A stretch of DNA of 7,144 nucleotides, taken from Gammaproteobacteria bacterium UBA3498. Its GTDB lineage: Bacteria; Pseudomonadota; Gammaproteobacteria; Pseudomonadales; Pseudohongiellaceae. Numbering within the stretch: the stretch's first letter is position 1; the number at the start of each line of letters is the position of its first letter. The stretch lies in the NCBI GenBank assembly GCA_002377605.1, contig DFQD01000074.1:1-7144 (forward strand), in the 5' to 3' direction. Under the pieces are notes generated by a model, which was not told where the DNA came from, did no database searches, and saw only the letters and a list, made by a program, of their open reading frames with translations. A program made the position numbers and the translations under genes. Positions 1-7,101 of the stretch are shown here, in pieces.

Positions 1-390
1 GTTAAGTGAAAACGACTTTACTTCATGCCCGTGATTTTCAGCGATTCCCCATACTTGTTTATAAGTTGGATTTAAAGAAGCGATTTGGGCTCCGGGCTCT
101 AGCAAAGCTTGCATTACAATTTGATTTGCTTCTGCAGCACCAATTGTCACTAATACGTTTTCAATTGAGGCATTATTGTAGAGCGATGCAATTAATACTC
201 TCAGTTGAGGGATTCCGTTGACATGAGGATAGTTAATTTCAGTTTCTAACAGGTTCTCAATTAGCGATTCGTTTTCCCCAATCAGTTCCCTTAAGGTAAC
301 TGGATGGACGCCGCTCTCTGTTAAATTGAAATCAATTTTTTGTTCCCAAACAGACTGGCTGTATTCTAAATCAAAAGGCTTAAACTTCAT
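1..390 (-). CDS. PLP-dependent aminotransferase, class I/II fold (N-terminal 130 codons, truncated by window edge)
   Basis: Reading leftward from the ATG at 388-390, the frame stays open to the window edge, so only the first 130 residues are present. The protein begins MKFKPFDLEY and has no signal peptide, so it should be cytoplasmic. Features of fold-type I aminotransferases are visible: YPHVNGIPQLR (about residues 54-64) matches the 'Y-x-x-x-x-G-x-x-x-L-R' segment near the N-terminus, GAAEAN (about 84-89) sits where the PLP-phosphate loop begins, and NPTYKQVWG (about 107-115) has the aromatic residue that usually stacks on the cofactor ring. The catalytic lysine lies outside the window. A weak GGGA/GGGAAG ribosome site lies just before the start. 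It is divergent from the importer operon across 104 bases, so a shared control region is possible. Family assignment is firm; the substrate is unknown. Confidence 0.87.
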   Translation of the reverse strand, partial: MKFKPFDLEYSQSVWEQKIDFNLTESGVHPVTLRELIGENESLIENLLETEINYPHVNGIPQLRVLIASLYNNASIENVLVTIGAAEANQIVMQALLEPGAQIASLNPTYKQVWGIAENHGHEVKSFSLN

Positions 391-425
391 GACTTCCCAA
401 TAACAACAGATTTTAATGCGAAGCT

Positions 426-438
426 ATTCTGCCAGAAT
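426..438. promoter_or_regulatory. Perfect 6-1-6 palindrome in the divergent gap (candidate operator)
   Basis: ATTCTG-C-CAGAAT is a perfect inverted repeat with one central base, placed between the aminotransferase and importer starts. On the minus strand a TAAAAT hexamer (410-415, five of six matches to a -10 box) lies 17 bases from the palindrome's right arm, so that arm would cover the -35 position of an aminotransferase promoter that has no good -35 hexamer. This geometry fits a regulator-binding site, but a 13-base palindrome can occur by chance and no regulator gene is visible. Confidence 0.3.
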
Positions 439-494
439 CGAATAAAGATTGCCCCATTTGGAACCTTCATTCGTGCTTGTTAGACTGGCGCTTC

Positions 495-1262
495 ATGATT
501 GAACTCAAAAACATCCACAAGTCCTTCGACAATGGCATTACCCATGCCGTTGCTGACACTTCGTTTATAGTAGGAAAAGGTGAGCTATGGGGCCTTATAG
601 GAGAATCGGGCAGCGGCAAAACCACTACTCTCAAAATGATAAATCGTCTGGAGGAGCCCTCATCTGGTGAAATTCGCGTTAATGGTCAAAATGTTCTGGA
701 ACAAAATCCAGAAGAACTAAGGCGCAACATCGGCTATGTATTTCAGGGCATTGGGCTGTTTCCCCATTACACAGTGGCTGAGAATGTAGCTGCAGTTCTC
801 GACCTATTAGGCTGGGAAGAATCACAGATGAAAGATCGCTGCGCGGAAACTCTGACTATGGTAGGTCTACCAATCGAAGAGTACGGCGATCGATTTCCTT
901 CCCAATTATCTGGCGGACAACAACAAAGGGTAGGAGTTGCCAGAGCGCTCGCTGCCAAACCAGAAGTTGTGCTAATGGATGAACCTTTTGGCGCCCTCGA
1001 TCCAATCACGCGAGCTGAACTCCAGGAAGAGTTTAAACGTATTCAGCGTGAACTCAATCTTACGGTCATAATGGTTACTCATGACATGACGGAAGCACTG
1101 TTAATGGCTCATCGAATTGCGGTAATGAAAGACGGAGAAGTTTTACAGATTGGAACACCACAGCAACTTCTAAATAAACCAAAGCATGAGTATGTAAGAG
1201 AGTTAGTGGAGATGCCAAAGCGGCGAGCTGACAGACTGGAAAAATTAATTCGCTCCTCATGA
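495..1262 (+). CDS. ABC importer ATP-binding subunit, OpuC/ProU (quaternary amine or ergothioneine) type, no CBS domain
   Basis: This is the ATPase that powers import by the fused permease encoded next. Numbered from the ATG at 495 (255 residues), all ABC motifs are intact: Walker A GESGSGKT (36-43), Q-loop VFQ with Q84, signature LSGGQ (138-142), Walker B VVLMDEP (158-164), D-loop GALD (166-169) and the switch histidine H196 in VTHD. The stretch GIGLFPHYTVAENV after the Q-loop is typical of the OpuCA/ProV branch. OpuCA and OsmV usually carry C-terminal CBS domains of over 100 residues, but this protein ends about 40 residues after the ABC core, so ionic-strength sensing through CBS is absent. 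An in-frame TTG at 477 would add six residues (MLDWRF). I prefer ATG 495 because MIELKNIHKSF matches usual family starts, though neither start has a strong ribosome site. The stop overlaps the next start as ATGA. The class is certain and the substrate is open. Confidence 0.93.
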   Translation: MIELKNIHKSFDNGITHAVADTSFIVGKGELWGLIGESGSGKTTTLKMINRLEEPSSGEIRVNGQNVLEQNPEELRRNIGYVFQGIGLFPHYTVAENVAAVLDLLGWEESQMKDRCAETLTMVGLPIEEYGDRFPSQLSGGQQQRVGVARALAAKPEVVLMDEPFGALDPITRAELQEEFKRIQRELNLTVIMVTHDMTEALLMAHRIAVMKDGEVLQIGTPQQLLNKPKHEYVRELVEMPKRRADRLEKLIRSS

Positions 1263-2788
1263 ATGACAATATTCGCGAACAATTGCTGCTATTACCTGAA
1301 TACTTTCAGGGACATTTGCTATTAACGTTGATTGCTTTATCGATAGGTATCGTAATTAGTATTCCCTTAGGAGTATGGGCTGCCCAGTCCGCAGTTGTAA
1401 AAAGACCGTTACTTATTGTTGTAAGCATAATTCAAACTGTTCCTAGTTTAGCCATTCTTGCTTTGGTCGTAGCCTTACTGGGTGGGCAAATCGGATTGGT
1501 GCCAGCTATTGTTGCACTCGTGCTTTACTCAATGTTGCCAATTGTTCGGAATACTGTCACCGGATTGGAAACCGTGGCAGATGAAGTGATTGAGGCGGCA
1601 AGGGGTATTGGTATGAGTTCTACCCAGATTCTTACCAAAGTTCGTCTTCCATTGGCACTGCCGGTAATCATTGCCGGCATCAGAACCGCAGCTGTATGGG
1701 CGGTCGGGCTAGCAACTCTCTCCACTCTGGTAGGTGCAACGAGTTTTGGCAATTATATTTTTACTGGATTGCAAACCAGAAACCTGGTTTCAGTTATTGT
1801 AGGTTCAATTGGAGCCGCGGTCATGGCGGTTGTCTTAGACTCTCTGATAGGCGGAATCCAATGGCTAACAGAGAATGGCCATCGGCAAACATCAGAGAAA
1901 AAATTTACTCAAGTAAAATACACAGTGATTGGAGGAATAACACTTAGCCTGATATTTTCTGTCTACAGTTTACTACCAAAACCAGAATTAGATTTCATAG
2001 TAGGTGGTAAAACGTTTACAGAGCAATACATCATTTCTGGCTTACTGATCGCAGAATTGGAATCCAAAGGCTTTAATGTGGATCAGCGGTTGGGGATGGG
2101 AACCGAAGTGGTATACACAGCAACGGCAAATGGTGCTGTGGATGTTTATCTGGAGTACACCGGTACTATCTGGGCTAATGTATTAAACAATACGGAGAAC
2201 CCTGGCAGAGAGGAGGTACTGGCTGGTGTAAATCGATATATCGAAGAAAGCACTGATATGGTAAACGTTGGAATTCTGGGTTTTCAGAATTTATATGCCT
2301 TTGCGATGCGAAAAGACCGAGCAGCAGAATTGGGAATCCGCAGTATCGAAGACTTAATAGCTGTTTCTGGTGATCTAATAGCTGGCGGGGATCTAGAGTT
2401 TTTTGGGAGGCCAGAATGGATAACATTGCGAGATACTTACAGTATAGACTTTGCAGAAAAACTTACATTTGATCCTGCTTTAATGTACACCGCTGTGTTT
2501 GAAGGACAGGTCGATCTCATTGCAGCTTACACAACTGACGGTCGCGTAGCAGCTTATGATCTACTTATTCTAGAAGATCCAAGAAATGCGGTACTCCCTT
2601 ATGATGGGATCATACTCGCATCCGCATCTGCAGCGAGCAATCCAGTATTCATGGAAACTATGGAAACACTGATTAATCAAATATCTGACGATGAAATGCG
2701 ACAAGCAAATAAAATCGTGGATGTTGATGGTGGATCAATTTCCGAGGCGGTTGCATATTTGCAATCGGTGATTCAACAGACTTACTAG
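1259..2788 (+). CDS. Fused permease and substrate-binding protein of an OpuC-type ABC importer (EgtU/OpuCB-OpuCC-like)
   Basis: One 509-residue chain joins two parts that are often separate genes. Residues about 17-200 form the membrane permease, with hydrophobic segments near 17-42, 50-75, 77-97, 131-155 and 175-200, and the EAA loop that docks the ATPase at 112-140 (EAARGIGMSS...). A further hydrophobic segment at about 221-239 leads into a binding domain (about 245-509) that must lie in the periplasm. The binding domain has family hallmarks: VGGKTFTEQYI (248-258), VDVYLEYTGT (294-303), AAYTTDGRV (422-430) and LPYDGII (446-452). Tyrosines 286, 297, 300, 410, 424 and 433 and W305 could supply an aromatic pocket for a quaternary ammonium group. 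The start is fixed by the ATGA overlap with the ATPase gene, implying coupled translation. Candidate ligands are ergothioneine, glycine betaine, choline or carnitine; I cannot choose from sequence alone. Confidence 0.92.
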   Translation: MNDNIREQLLLLPEYFQGHLLLTLIALSIGIVISIPLGVWAAQSAVVKRPLLIVVSIIQTVPSLAILALVVALLGGQIGLVPAIVALVLYSMLPIVRNTVTGLETVADEVIEAARGIGMSSTQILTKVRLPLALPVIIAGIRTAAVWAVGLATLSTLVGATSFGNYIFTGLQTRNLVSVIVGSIGAAVMAVVLDSLIGGIQWLTENGHRQTSEKKFTQVKYTVIGGITLSLIFSVYSLLPKPELDFIVGGKTFTEQYIISGLLIAELESKGFNVDQRLGMGTEVVYTATANGAVDVYLEYTGTIWANVLNNTENPGREEVLAGVNRYIEESTDMVNVGILGFQNLYAFAMRKDRAAELGIRSIEDLIAVSGDLIAGGDLEFFGRPEWITLRDTYSIDFAEKLTFDPALMYTAVFEGQVDLIAAYTTDGRVAAYDLLILEDPRNAVLPYDGIILASASAASNPVFMETMETLINQISDDEMRQANKIVDVDGGSISEAVAYLQSVIQQTY

Positions 2789-2890
2789 ATTGAAACGGGT
2801 ACTCCTGCCGTGCTTAAAAAACTAGCTTTTGCAGTAAGTAGACTTGGAAAGTAATCTCAAAAGGAGCTTTTCGAATAATTGCACGAGAGG

Positions 2891-2921
2891 GGAAAAGAAA
2901 GCCGGCAGTAGAGCCGGCTTT
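2891..2921 (-). terminator. Rho-independent terminator of the serine hydrolase gene, probably also serving the convergent importer operon
   Basis: AAAGCCGGC (2898-2906) pairs perfectly with GCCGGCTTT (2913-2921) around a six-base loop. Read leftward, the stem is followed by CTTTTCC, giving a TTTCTTTT tract, as expected for a terminator just past the hydrolase stop at 2941. Read rightward, the tract is only TTT followed by AAG, so termination of the importer transcript may be weaker. No better hairpin lies between 2789 and 2897, where I see no gene. Confidence 0.85.
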
Positions 2922-2940
2922 AAGTCAAATTAAAATTATC

Positions 2941-4176
2941 CTATTGGTAAATTGCCGATCTGGCTGCGCCGTGAACCTGCACTGAATAGAGAATGTCACT
3001 ATTCTGAATCATGCCAATAAACACAATGTCTTCTACTGGGTCAATCCAAAACCAGGAACCTGCAATTCCCCACCACCAGTGAGTGCCTCTTGGCGCGCCT
3101 TGAAATACATCGGGATTATCAACAATCGCGAAATCTACACCAAATACATTTCCTGGATAGAGTTGGCCAATTCCATCAATACTGTCTGGAAGATGATTAG
3201 TACGCATAATTTCCACTGCGTCTTCAGAAAGAATGCGAACTCCATTTAATTCACCTTTATTAAGATGCATCTGCGCAAACTTCATGTAATCAGAAGAAGT
3301 TGACGTTAGTCCACCGCCGCCGGAAAGGAATTTAGGAGGATTAAGAAATGCACCTGTGTCGGTTCTGTTTAGAGACCCATCTTGAGTTGGGAAATACTGC
3401 CGTGCAAGTCGATCAGCTTTGTCTGCTTTTACATAAAAGGCTGTGTCATCCATTTCTAGTGGTCCAAAAATTCTCTCTTGCAGAAACTCATCAAACTTTT
3501 GACCCGATAGTTTCTCAACCATATAACCCTGAACATCAACAGAAATGGAATAAACCCATTGTGTTCCCGGCTGATAAGCCAATGGGATATCTTTTAGCGC
3601 AGGAATTGAGTCTTCAAGGGTAGTTCCGTATAGATCCATAATTCCCGCTTCGGAGTATGCATTAGCAATTGGGCCTTGGGAAAGAGGGGGCGTATAGAGT
3701 AAGCCGCCTGTATGACTCATTAACTGTCGCACAGTCATAGGGCTTTTGGCTGCTTCTGTTTCCCAGCTTCCGTCATCAGCTTGGGAAACGAGAACTTCCA
3801 TACCAGCAAGTTCCGGCAAATGCTTTTCTACGGGATCATCCAGTTCGAACTTACCTTCATCATAGAGCATCATCAAAGCGGTTCCAGTTACCGGTTTGGT
3901 CATAGAAAAGATACGAAAAATTGTATCGGTGCTCATTGGTACCTGATCTTCTACATTCTGGTAACCCAAAGCTTCGTGCATTAGCACTTCGCCATCCTGG
4001 GCGACCATTACCACCACACCAGATAACTTGTTCTCGTCGATTCTGCTTTGTAAATCCGCCTTAACTACCTCTAATCTCGACTGGTCAACATCGGCATTTG
4101 TGGCCATGCTGAACGCGGCTAGCATGGTGAGAAATAGAGCCTGAATGGATCGGCGAACTAATTGGATTTTTAACAT
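2941..4176 (-). CDS. Exported serine hydrolase, beta-lactamase class C / family VIII esterase-like (PF00144, S12)
   Basis: The 411-residue protein belongs to the beta-lactamase/penicillin-binding-protein-like hydrolases, which use an acyl-serine intermediate on esters, amides or D-amino-acid peptides. Residues 1-28 form a Sec signal (basic QLVRRS, hydrophobic core, likely cut after TNA28). The SxxK catalytic pair is S91-M-T-K94 in FSMTKPVTG. The second motif is Y209-S-I in PGTQWVYSIS, where beta-lactamases usually have Tyr-x-Asn; the Asn is Ile here, as in some family VIII esterases. The third motif region is WWWGIAGSWFWIDP (367-380), which resembles the W-G-x pattern of esterases more than Lys-Thr-Gly. 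An esterase or peptidase is therefore likelier than an antibiotic-resistance enzyme. The ATG at 4174-4176 has a GGGGGA ribosome site (4184-4189) eight bases or so upstream. Terminators on both sides make it a single-gene unit. The natural substrate is unknown. Confidence 0.92.
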   Translation of the reverse strand: MLKIQLVRRSIQALFLTMLAAFSMATNADVDQSRLEVVKADLQSRIDENKLSGVVVMVAQDGEVLMHEALGYQNVEDQVPMSTDTIFRIFSMTKPVTGTALMMLYDEGKFELDDPVEKHLPELAGMEVLVSQADDGSWETEAAKSPMTVRQLMSHTGGLLYTPPLSQGPIANAYSEAGIMDLYGTTLEDSIPALKDIPLAYQPGTQWVYSISVDVQGYMVEKLSGQKFDEFLQERIFGPLEMDDTAFYVKADKADRLARQYFPTQDGSLNRTDTGAFLNPPKFLSGGGGLTSTSSDYMKFAQMHLNKGELNGVRILSEDAVEIMRTNHLPDSIDGIGQLYPGNVFGVDFAIVDNPDVFQGAPRGTHWWWGIAGSWFWIDPVEDIVFIGMIQNSDILYSVQVHGAARSAIYQ

Positions 4177-4204
4177 TACTCATTCCCCCGAAAGGTACTT
4201 CTTC

Positions 4205-4231
4205 ATTAAAGAAGCGATATTAGAGCATCAA
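4205..4231 (-). promoter_or_regulatory. Possible promoter for the serine hydrolase gene
   Basis: On the minus strand, TTGATG (4226-4231) and TTTAAT (4205-4210, five of six matches to TATAAT) are separated by 15 bases, shorter than the usual 16-18. They lie between the preceding terminator and the gene start, where a promoter must be. A short inverted repeat, CTTCTT (4198-4203) with AAGAAG (4209-4214), overlaps the -10 element. The position is sensible but the match is weak. Confidence 0.27.
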
Positions 4232-4239
4232 ACTGCCGC

Positions 4240-4276
4240 GAAAAGAAAGCCCGCTGAGCTAAGGCTTGCGGGCTTT
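4240..4276 (-). terminator. Rho-independent terminator of the DUF1552/ankyrin operon
   Basis: AAAGCCCGC (4246-4254) pairs perfectly with GCGGGCTTT (4268-4276); inside the loop AGC (4257-4259) can also pair with GCT (4264-4266). Read leftward, the stem runs into TTTCTTTTC. It starts 16 bases past the ankyrin stop at 4293, so it closes that operon and isolates the hydrolase gene downstream. Confidence 0.87.
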
Positions 4277-4292
4277 TCGACTAATTGATTGC

Positions 4293-5750
4293 TTATTGTG
4301 GAAGTGGAAATTCGTTGAGAATATTGCGAATAGCTTCTTCGGTAATGGTTGAACTAACGATATTCATTCCACGATGAATGCCCGCAGCAATCTTCAACGG
4401 CGTGTGACCATATTCGTTTTCCTGCATCCAAATGGAAATCTCAGCGCCATTGTTATAGAGATACTGGACGACTTTGGGAAGGTGTTTATACGCTGCACCG
4501 TGCATAGCTGTGTTGCCAAGATCATCGACGGCGTTGATATCACCGCCCAGACTCAATGTATATTCAACTGCTTCCAATGCCTCCTCCTCGGTTCCTGGAT
4601 CTTCACCGGGAGCACCTGTACCTAAGCCAGCAGCAACCATAAGCGGAGTGCTGTTGTCATCATTTGGTATATGAGGATCTGCACCTAGTTCAACTAACAA
4701 GCGCATGAGATCTGCATCTGCTGTTCTTGCTGCTAGTAGGAAGGCAGTGCCCCCACGCATATTTAAATCGCTAACGCCCACAGGAGGGCGCTGGGTGACG
4801 CGAACATCTAAATCTGCGCCGGCAGCCACCAATTTGCGAGTAAAATCCAGGCTACCAAGAATTCCTGAGCCTTGTGGTGCTGGATTATTGCTACCTGCCT
4901 GCCCTGCCTTTCTAATCCAAGTTATCTGGTGTAAAGGCCCCCATCCGAGAGGCGCCGCATTTGGATCGGCGCCGCGATCTAAAAGCAGTGCAGCAGTTTC
5001 GAAATGGGCACTACCGATTGCCATCAACAAGGGTGTCATTCCTGTTTGTGCGCCATCGGCTAGGCCGTTTTCAGTAACTACTGCTCTGCCTGCGGGAAGA
5101 GCTTCATTGATATCAGCTCCAAGATCTAATAAAGATTTAACGGTTTCAGTCTTGCCTTCTCTTGCTGCAAAAAGAAGTGGAGTAAATCCGCGAGTGGATC
5201 GAGCAGAGATGTCTGCGCCTTTTTCGATTAGTAACTCCACAACTTCCAAATTACCTTCGCCAGCTGCCCACATTAATGCGGATTGACCACGCCAGCTTTC
5301 GCGCTGATTCACATCAGCCCCGGCGTCGATAATCATTTCAACAGATTCAATTACTCCAGTTCGTGCGGCTGTCATTAAAGCAGTTTCATTTTCTGCCATC
5401 GCAGTATTAGGAAATGCGCCGGATTCCAGTAGCATGCTTACTAGTTCAGAATTGCCGTTGTTGGCAGCTAATGAAAGTGCTGCAACTTCGTATCGATTCT
5501 TGGCATTAACGTCTATGCCTGCCTCGATAAGTAAACGTGAGATTTCGACGTTGTCTCTGTGTATCGACCAATGCAACGCTCTTGATCCGTCCGCTGCTAC
5601 CTCATTTACATCGATCCCTGAATCAAGAAGTATTCGAACGGTTACAATGTCCTGGTCTTTAACTGCTTGAATTAAGCGTAAATCATCCTGAGCATTAACC
5701 CAGGATGATGCGATTAGTATCGCAAAAAGAGCAGTTAGCTTTTTCAACAT
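4293..5750 (-). CDS. Exported ankyrin-repeat protein (about 11-12 repeats)
   Basis: The 485-residue protein starts at ATG 5748-5750. The open frame continues upstream to 5981, but that extension lies wholly inside the DUF1552 gene, whereas MLKKLTALFAILIASSWVNA is a clean Sec signal peptide with a likely cut after VNA20. The mature part is almost all ankyrin repeats, with cores near 22-50, 54-84, 86-117, 119-150, 152-185, 187-216, 236-266, 269-318, 332-361, 364-408, 410-440 and 443-480. GADVN/GADIN-type turns and TPL or AL..AA helix starts mark them. Repeat 8 is split by a Gly/Pro/Asn-rich insertion (about 279-300) and repeat 10 by an acidic one (380-392). Ankyrin repeats bind proteins and are not enzymes. 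Secretion plus a 10-base gap after the DUF1552 stop suggests a periplasmic partner or scaffold for that protein. Its binding target is unknown. Confidence 0.9.
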   Translation of the reverse strand: MLKKLTALFAILIASSWVNAQDDLRLIQAVKDQDIVTVRILLDSGIDVNEVAADGSRALHWSIHRDNVEISRLLIEAGIDVNAKNRYEVAALSLAANNGNSELVSMLLESGAFPNTAMAENETALMTAARTGVIESVEMIIDAGADVNQRESWRGQSALMWAAGEGNLEVVELLIEKGADISARSTRGFTPLLFAAREGKTETVKSLLDLGADINEALPAGRAVVTENGLADGAQTGMTPLLMAIGSAHFETAALLLDRGADPNAAPLGWGPLHQITWIRKAGQAGSNNPAPQGSGILGSLDFTRKLVAAGADLDVRVTQRPPVGVSDLNMRGGTAFLLAARTADADLMRLLVELGADPHIPNDDNSTPLMVAAGLGTGAPGEDPGTEEEALEAVEYTLSLGGDINAVDDLGNTAMHGAAYKHLPKVVQYLYNNGAEISIWMQENEYGHTPLKIAAGIHRGMNIVSSTITEEAIRNILNEFPLPQ

Positions 5751-5760
5751 CAATTTCGCT

Positions 5761-7101
5761 CTAAGCGGAATGAAAGAGCTCATCCACACGACCAGTATTG
5801 TCAGCAAAGCTCTCCAGGTGAACGCCAACGCTATCCAGTAGAGTGAGATGCAAGTTTGCAAGTGGCATTTGCTCTTCATTGTATTGAATATGTCTTCCCC
5901 CATTGATGCCACTGTTAGCTCCACTTGCAACAACAATTGGTAGGTTCCGGTGATTATGAATATCAGGATTACCCATACCACTTCCCATTAGATAAGTAGA
6001 GTTATCTAGCAGCGTACCATTGCCTTCATCTACCGATTGCATTTTTTCAAGCATGTAGGCAAAGAGGGATACATGGTACTTATTAATTTTCGCAAGTTTT
6101 TCCAGTTGAATAGGGTCATTACCATGATGCGAAATTGGATGATGAGGTTCATCGACGCCGATCTGCGGATAAGTGCGTGTCGAGGCTTCTCTTGCCAGTT
6201 GGAAAGTCACTACGCGTGTAAGATCCGCTTGCAGTGCCAATGTCTGCAGATCTATCATAAGTTTTACATGCTCTTCCCAATCTTCAGGCACCGAAGTCGG
6301 ACGAGTAAGTTCGGGAAGGTGAGCTTTGTCGCTTTGTGCTTGCGACATTTGAATACGACGCTCAACTTCTCTCACCGTATCGAGGTACTCATTCACTTTA
6401 ACACGGTCCGAATTACCTAATTGTCTTTGATACTTGGATATATCCTCCATGACAGCATCCAATAAACTTGCATTAGTGGCTAATTCTGCCTGTCTCTGTT
6501 CTGGTGTTCCTCCATCGCCAAACAATCGCTCGAACAAAACTCGAGGATCCGATTCTGTTGGGAGCGGAGTAGTGGGCGATGACCAGGCTAAACTATTTTG
6601 ATACACACAAGCATAGCCGTTATCGCAGTTACCAACCTGACTAATTATGTCAGTGCCGAGTTCCAACGAAGGAAAGGGCGTCTCATTGCCGATAAGTTTC
6701 GCGGCTATTTGGTCCACTGTAGTTGCCAGATAATAGTCGCTTCCTTCAGTTCGTTTTGCCTTTACACAGCTAAGAAACGCGCAGTTAGAGGATGCATGAT
6801 TTCCCGTTGTATGAGCCTCTTCTATTTCCATGTTGGACAAAACCGAAATGTCCTTTAGAAACGGCGTTAATGGTTCCAGCGAAGGTGAGAAGCTAGTTAG
6901 CTTCCCGGTAGTTTTTGGAACCCAAGATTCTGGATCCGACCCCATTGGAATATAGAAGTAACCAATGCGGCGGGTGGGTTCGGCGGCACCACCAGATTGA
7001 GCCAGGGCGGGAACCATTGCATCTAATATTGGCAATGCAACGGCTGCACCTACTCCGCGAAGAAATGTTCTCCTTGGTAATGCTTTTTTGGAAATAATCA
7101 T
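5761..7101 (-). CDS. Tat-exported DUF1552 (HXXSHH) family protein of unknown function
   Basis: The 446-residue protein opens with a twin-arginine signal, P-R-R-T-F-L-R-G at residues 9-16, a hydrophobic stretch and a likely cut after ALA34, so it is probably folded before export. The family-naming motif is present as H321-P-I-S-H325-H326. Other conserved-looking histidine and polar sites are HTTGNH (97-102) and GSGMGNPDIHNHRNLP (373-388), which together could make a metal site. Cysteines occur as two pairs: C107/C112 and C159/C165. Pfam lists the family as uncharacterised. A distant link to the alkaline-phosphatase/sulfatase-like DUF1501 group is plausible but is my inference. The start is firm: GAGGAG at 7108-7113 lies six bases before the ATG, and that ATG overlaps the preceding gene's stop. 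It sits between a probable DUF1592/DUF1585 gene and the ankyrin gene, in one transcript. Confidence 0.92.
   Translation of the reverse strand: MIISKKALPRRTFLRGVGAAVALPILDAMVPALAQSGGAAEPTRRIGYFYIPMGSDPESWVPKTTGKLTSFSPSLEPLTPFLKDISVLSNMEIEEAHTTGNHASSNCAFLSCVKAKRTEGSDYYLATTVDQIAAKLIGNETPFPSLELGTDIISQVGNCDNGYACVYQNSLAWSSPTTPLPTESDPRVLFERLFGDGGTPEQRQAELATNASLLDAVMEDISKYQRQLGNSDRVKVNEYLDTVREVERRIQMSQAQSDKAHLPELTRPTSVPEDWEEHVKLMIDLQTLALQADLTRVVTFQLAREASTRTYPQIGVDEPHHPISHHGNDPIQLEKLAKINKYHVSLFAYMLEKMQSVDEGNGTLLDNSTYLMGSGMGNPDIHNHRNLPIVVASGANSGINGGRHIQYNEEQMPLANLHLTLLDSVGVHLESFADNTGRVDELFHSA

Noticed and set aside
6..221. Plus-strand open frame of 71 codons at the left edge
   Set aside because: It is antisense to the well-supported aminotransferase reading frame and has no recognisable features.
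477..494. TTG start adding six residues to the ATPase
   Set aside because: The family normally starts at the equivalent of ATG 495 (MIELKNI...), and the TTG has only a weak, distant GGAA upstream. It is not excluded.
2859..2871. AAAAG-GAG-CTTTT mini-hairpin after the importer operon
   Set aside because: The stem is only five mostly A/T pairs with a three-base loop and no T-run; the GC-rich hairpin at 2898-2921 is a far better terminator.
4705..5286. 193-codon plus-strand open frame opposite the ankyrin gene
   Set aside because: It is a codon-composition shadow of the repetitive ankyrin sequence: low-complexity Ala/Ser/Pro content, no recognisable domain and no ribosome site I could see.
5751..5981. 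In-frame upstream extension of the ankyrin gene by 77 residues, including hydrophobic stretches
   Set aside because: It lies entirely inside the DUF1552 coding region in another frame, while the internal ATG at 5750 begins a proper signal peptide 10 bases after the DUF1552 stop.
6037..6858. Plus-strand open frames opposite the DUF1552 gene (6037-6420, 6598-6858)
   Set aside because: They are antisense to a gene with a clear Tat signal, family motif and ribosome site, and their translations show no recognisable domain.
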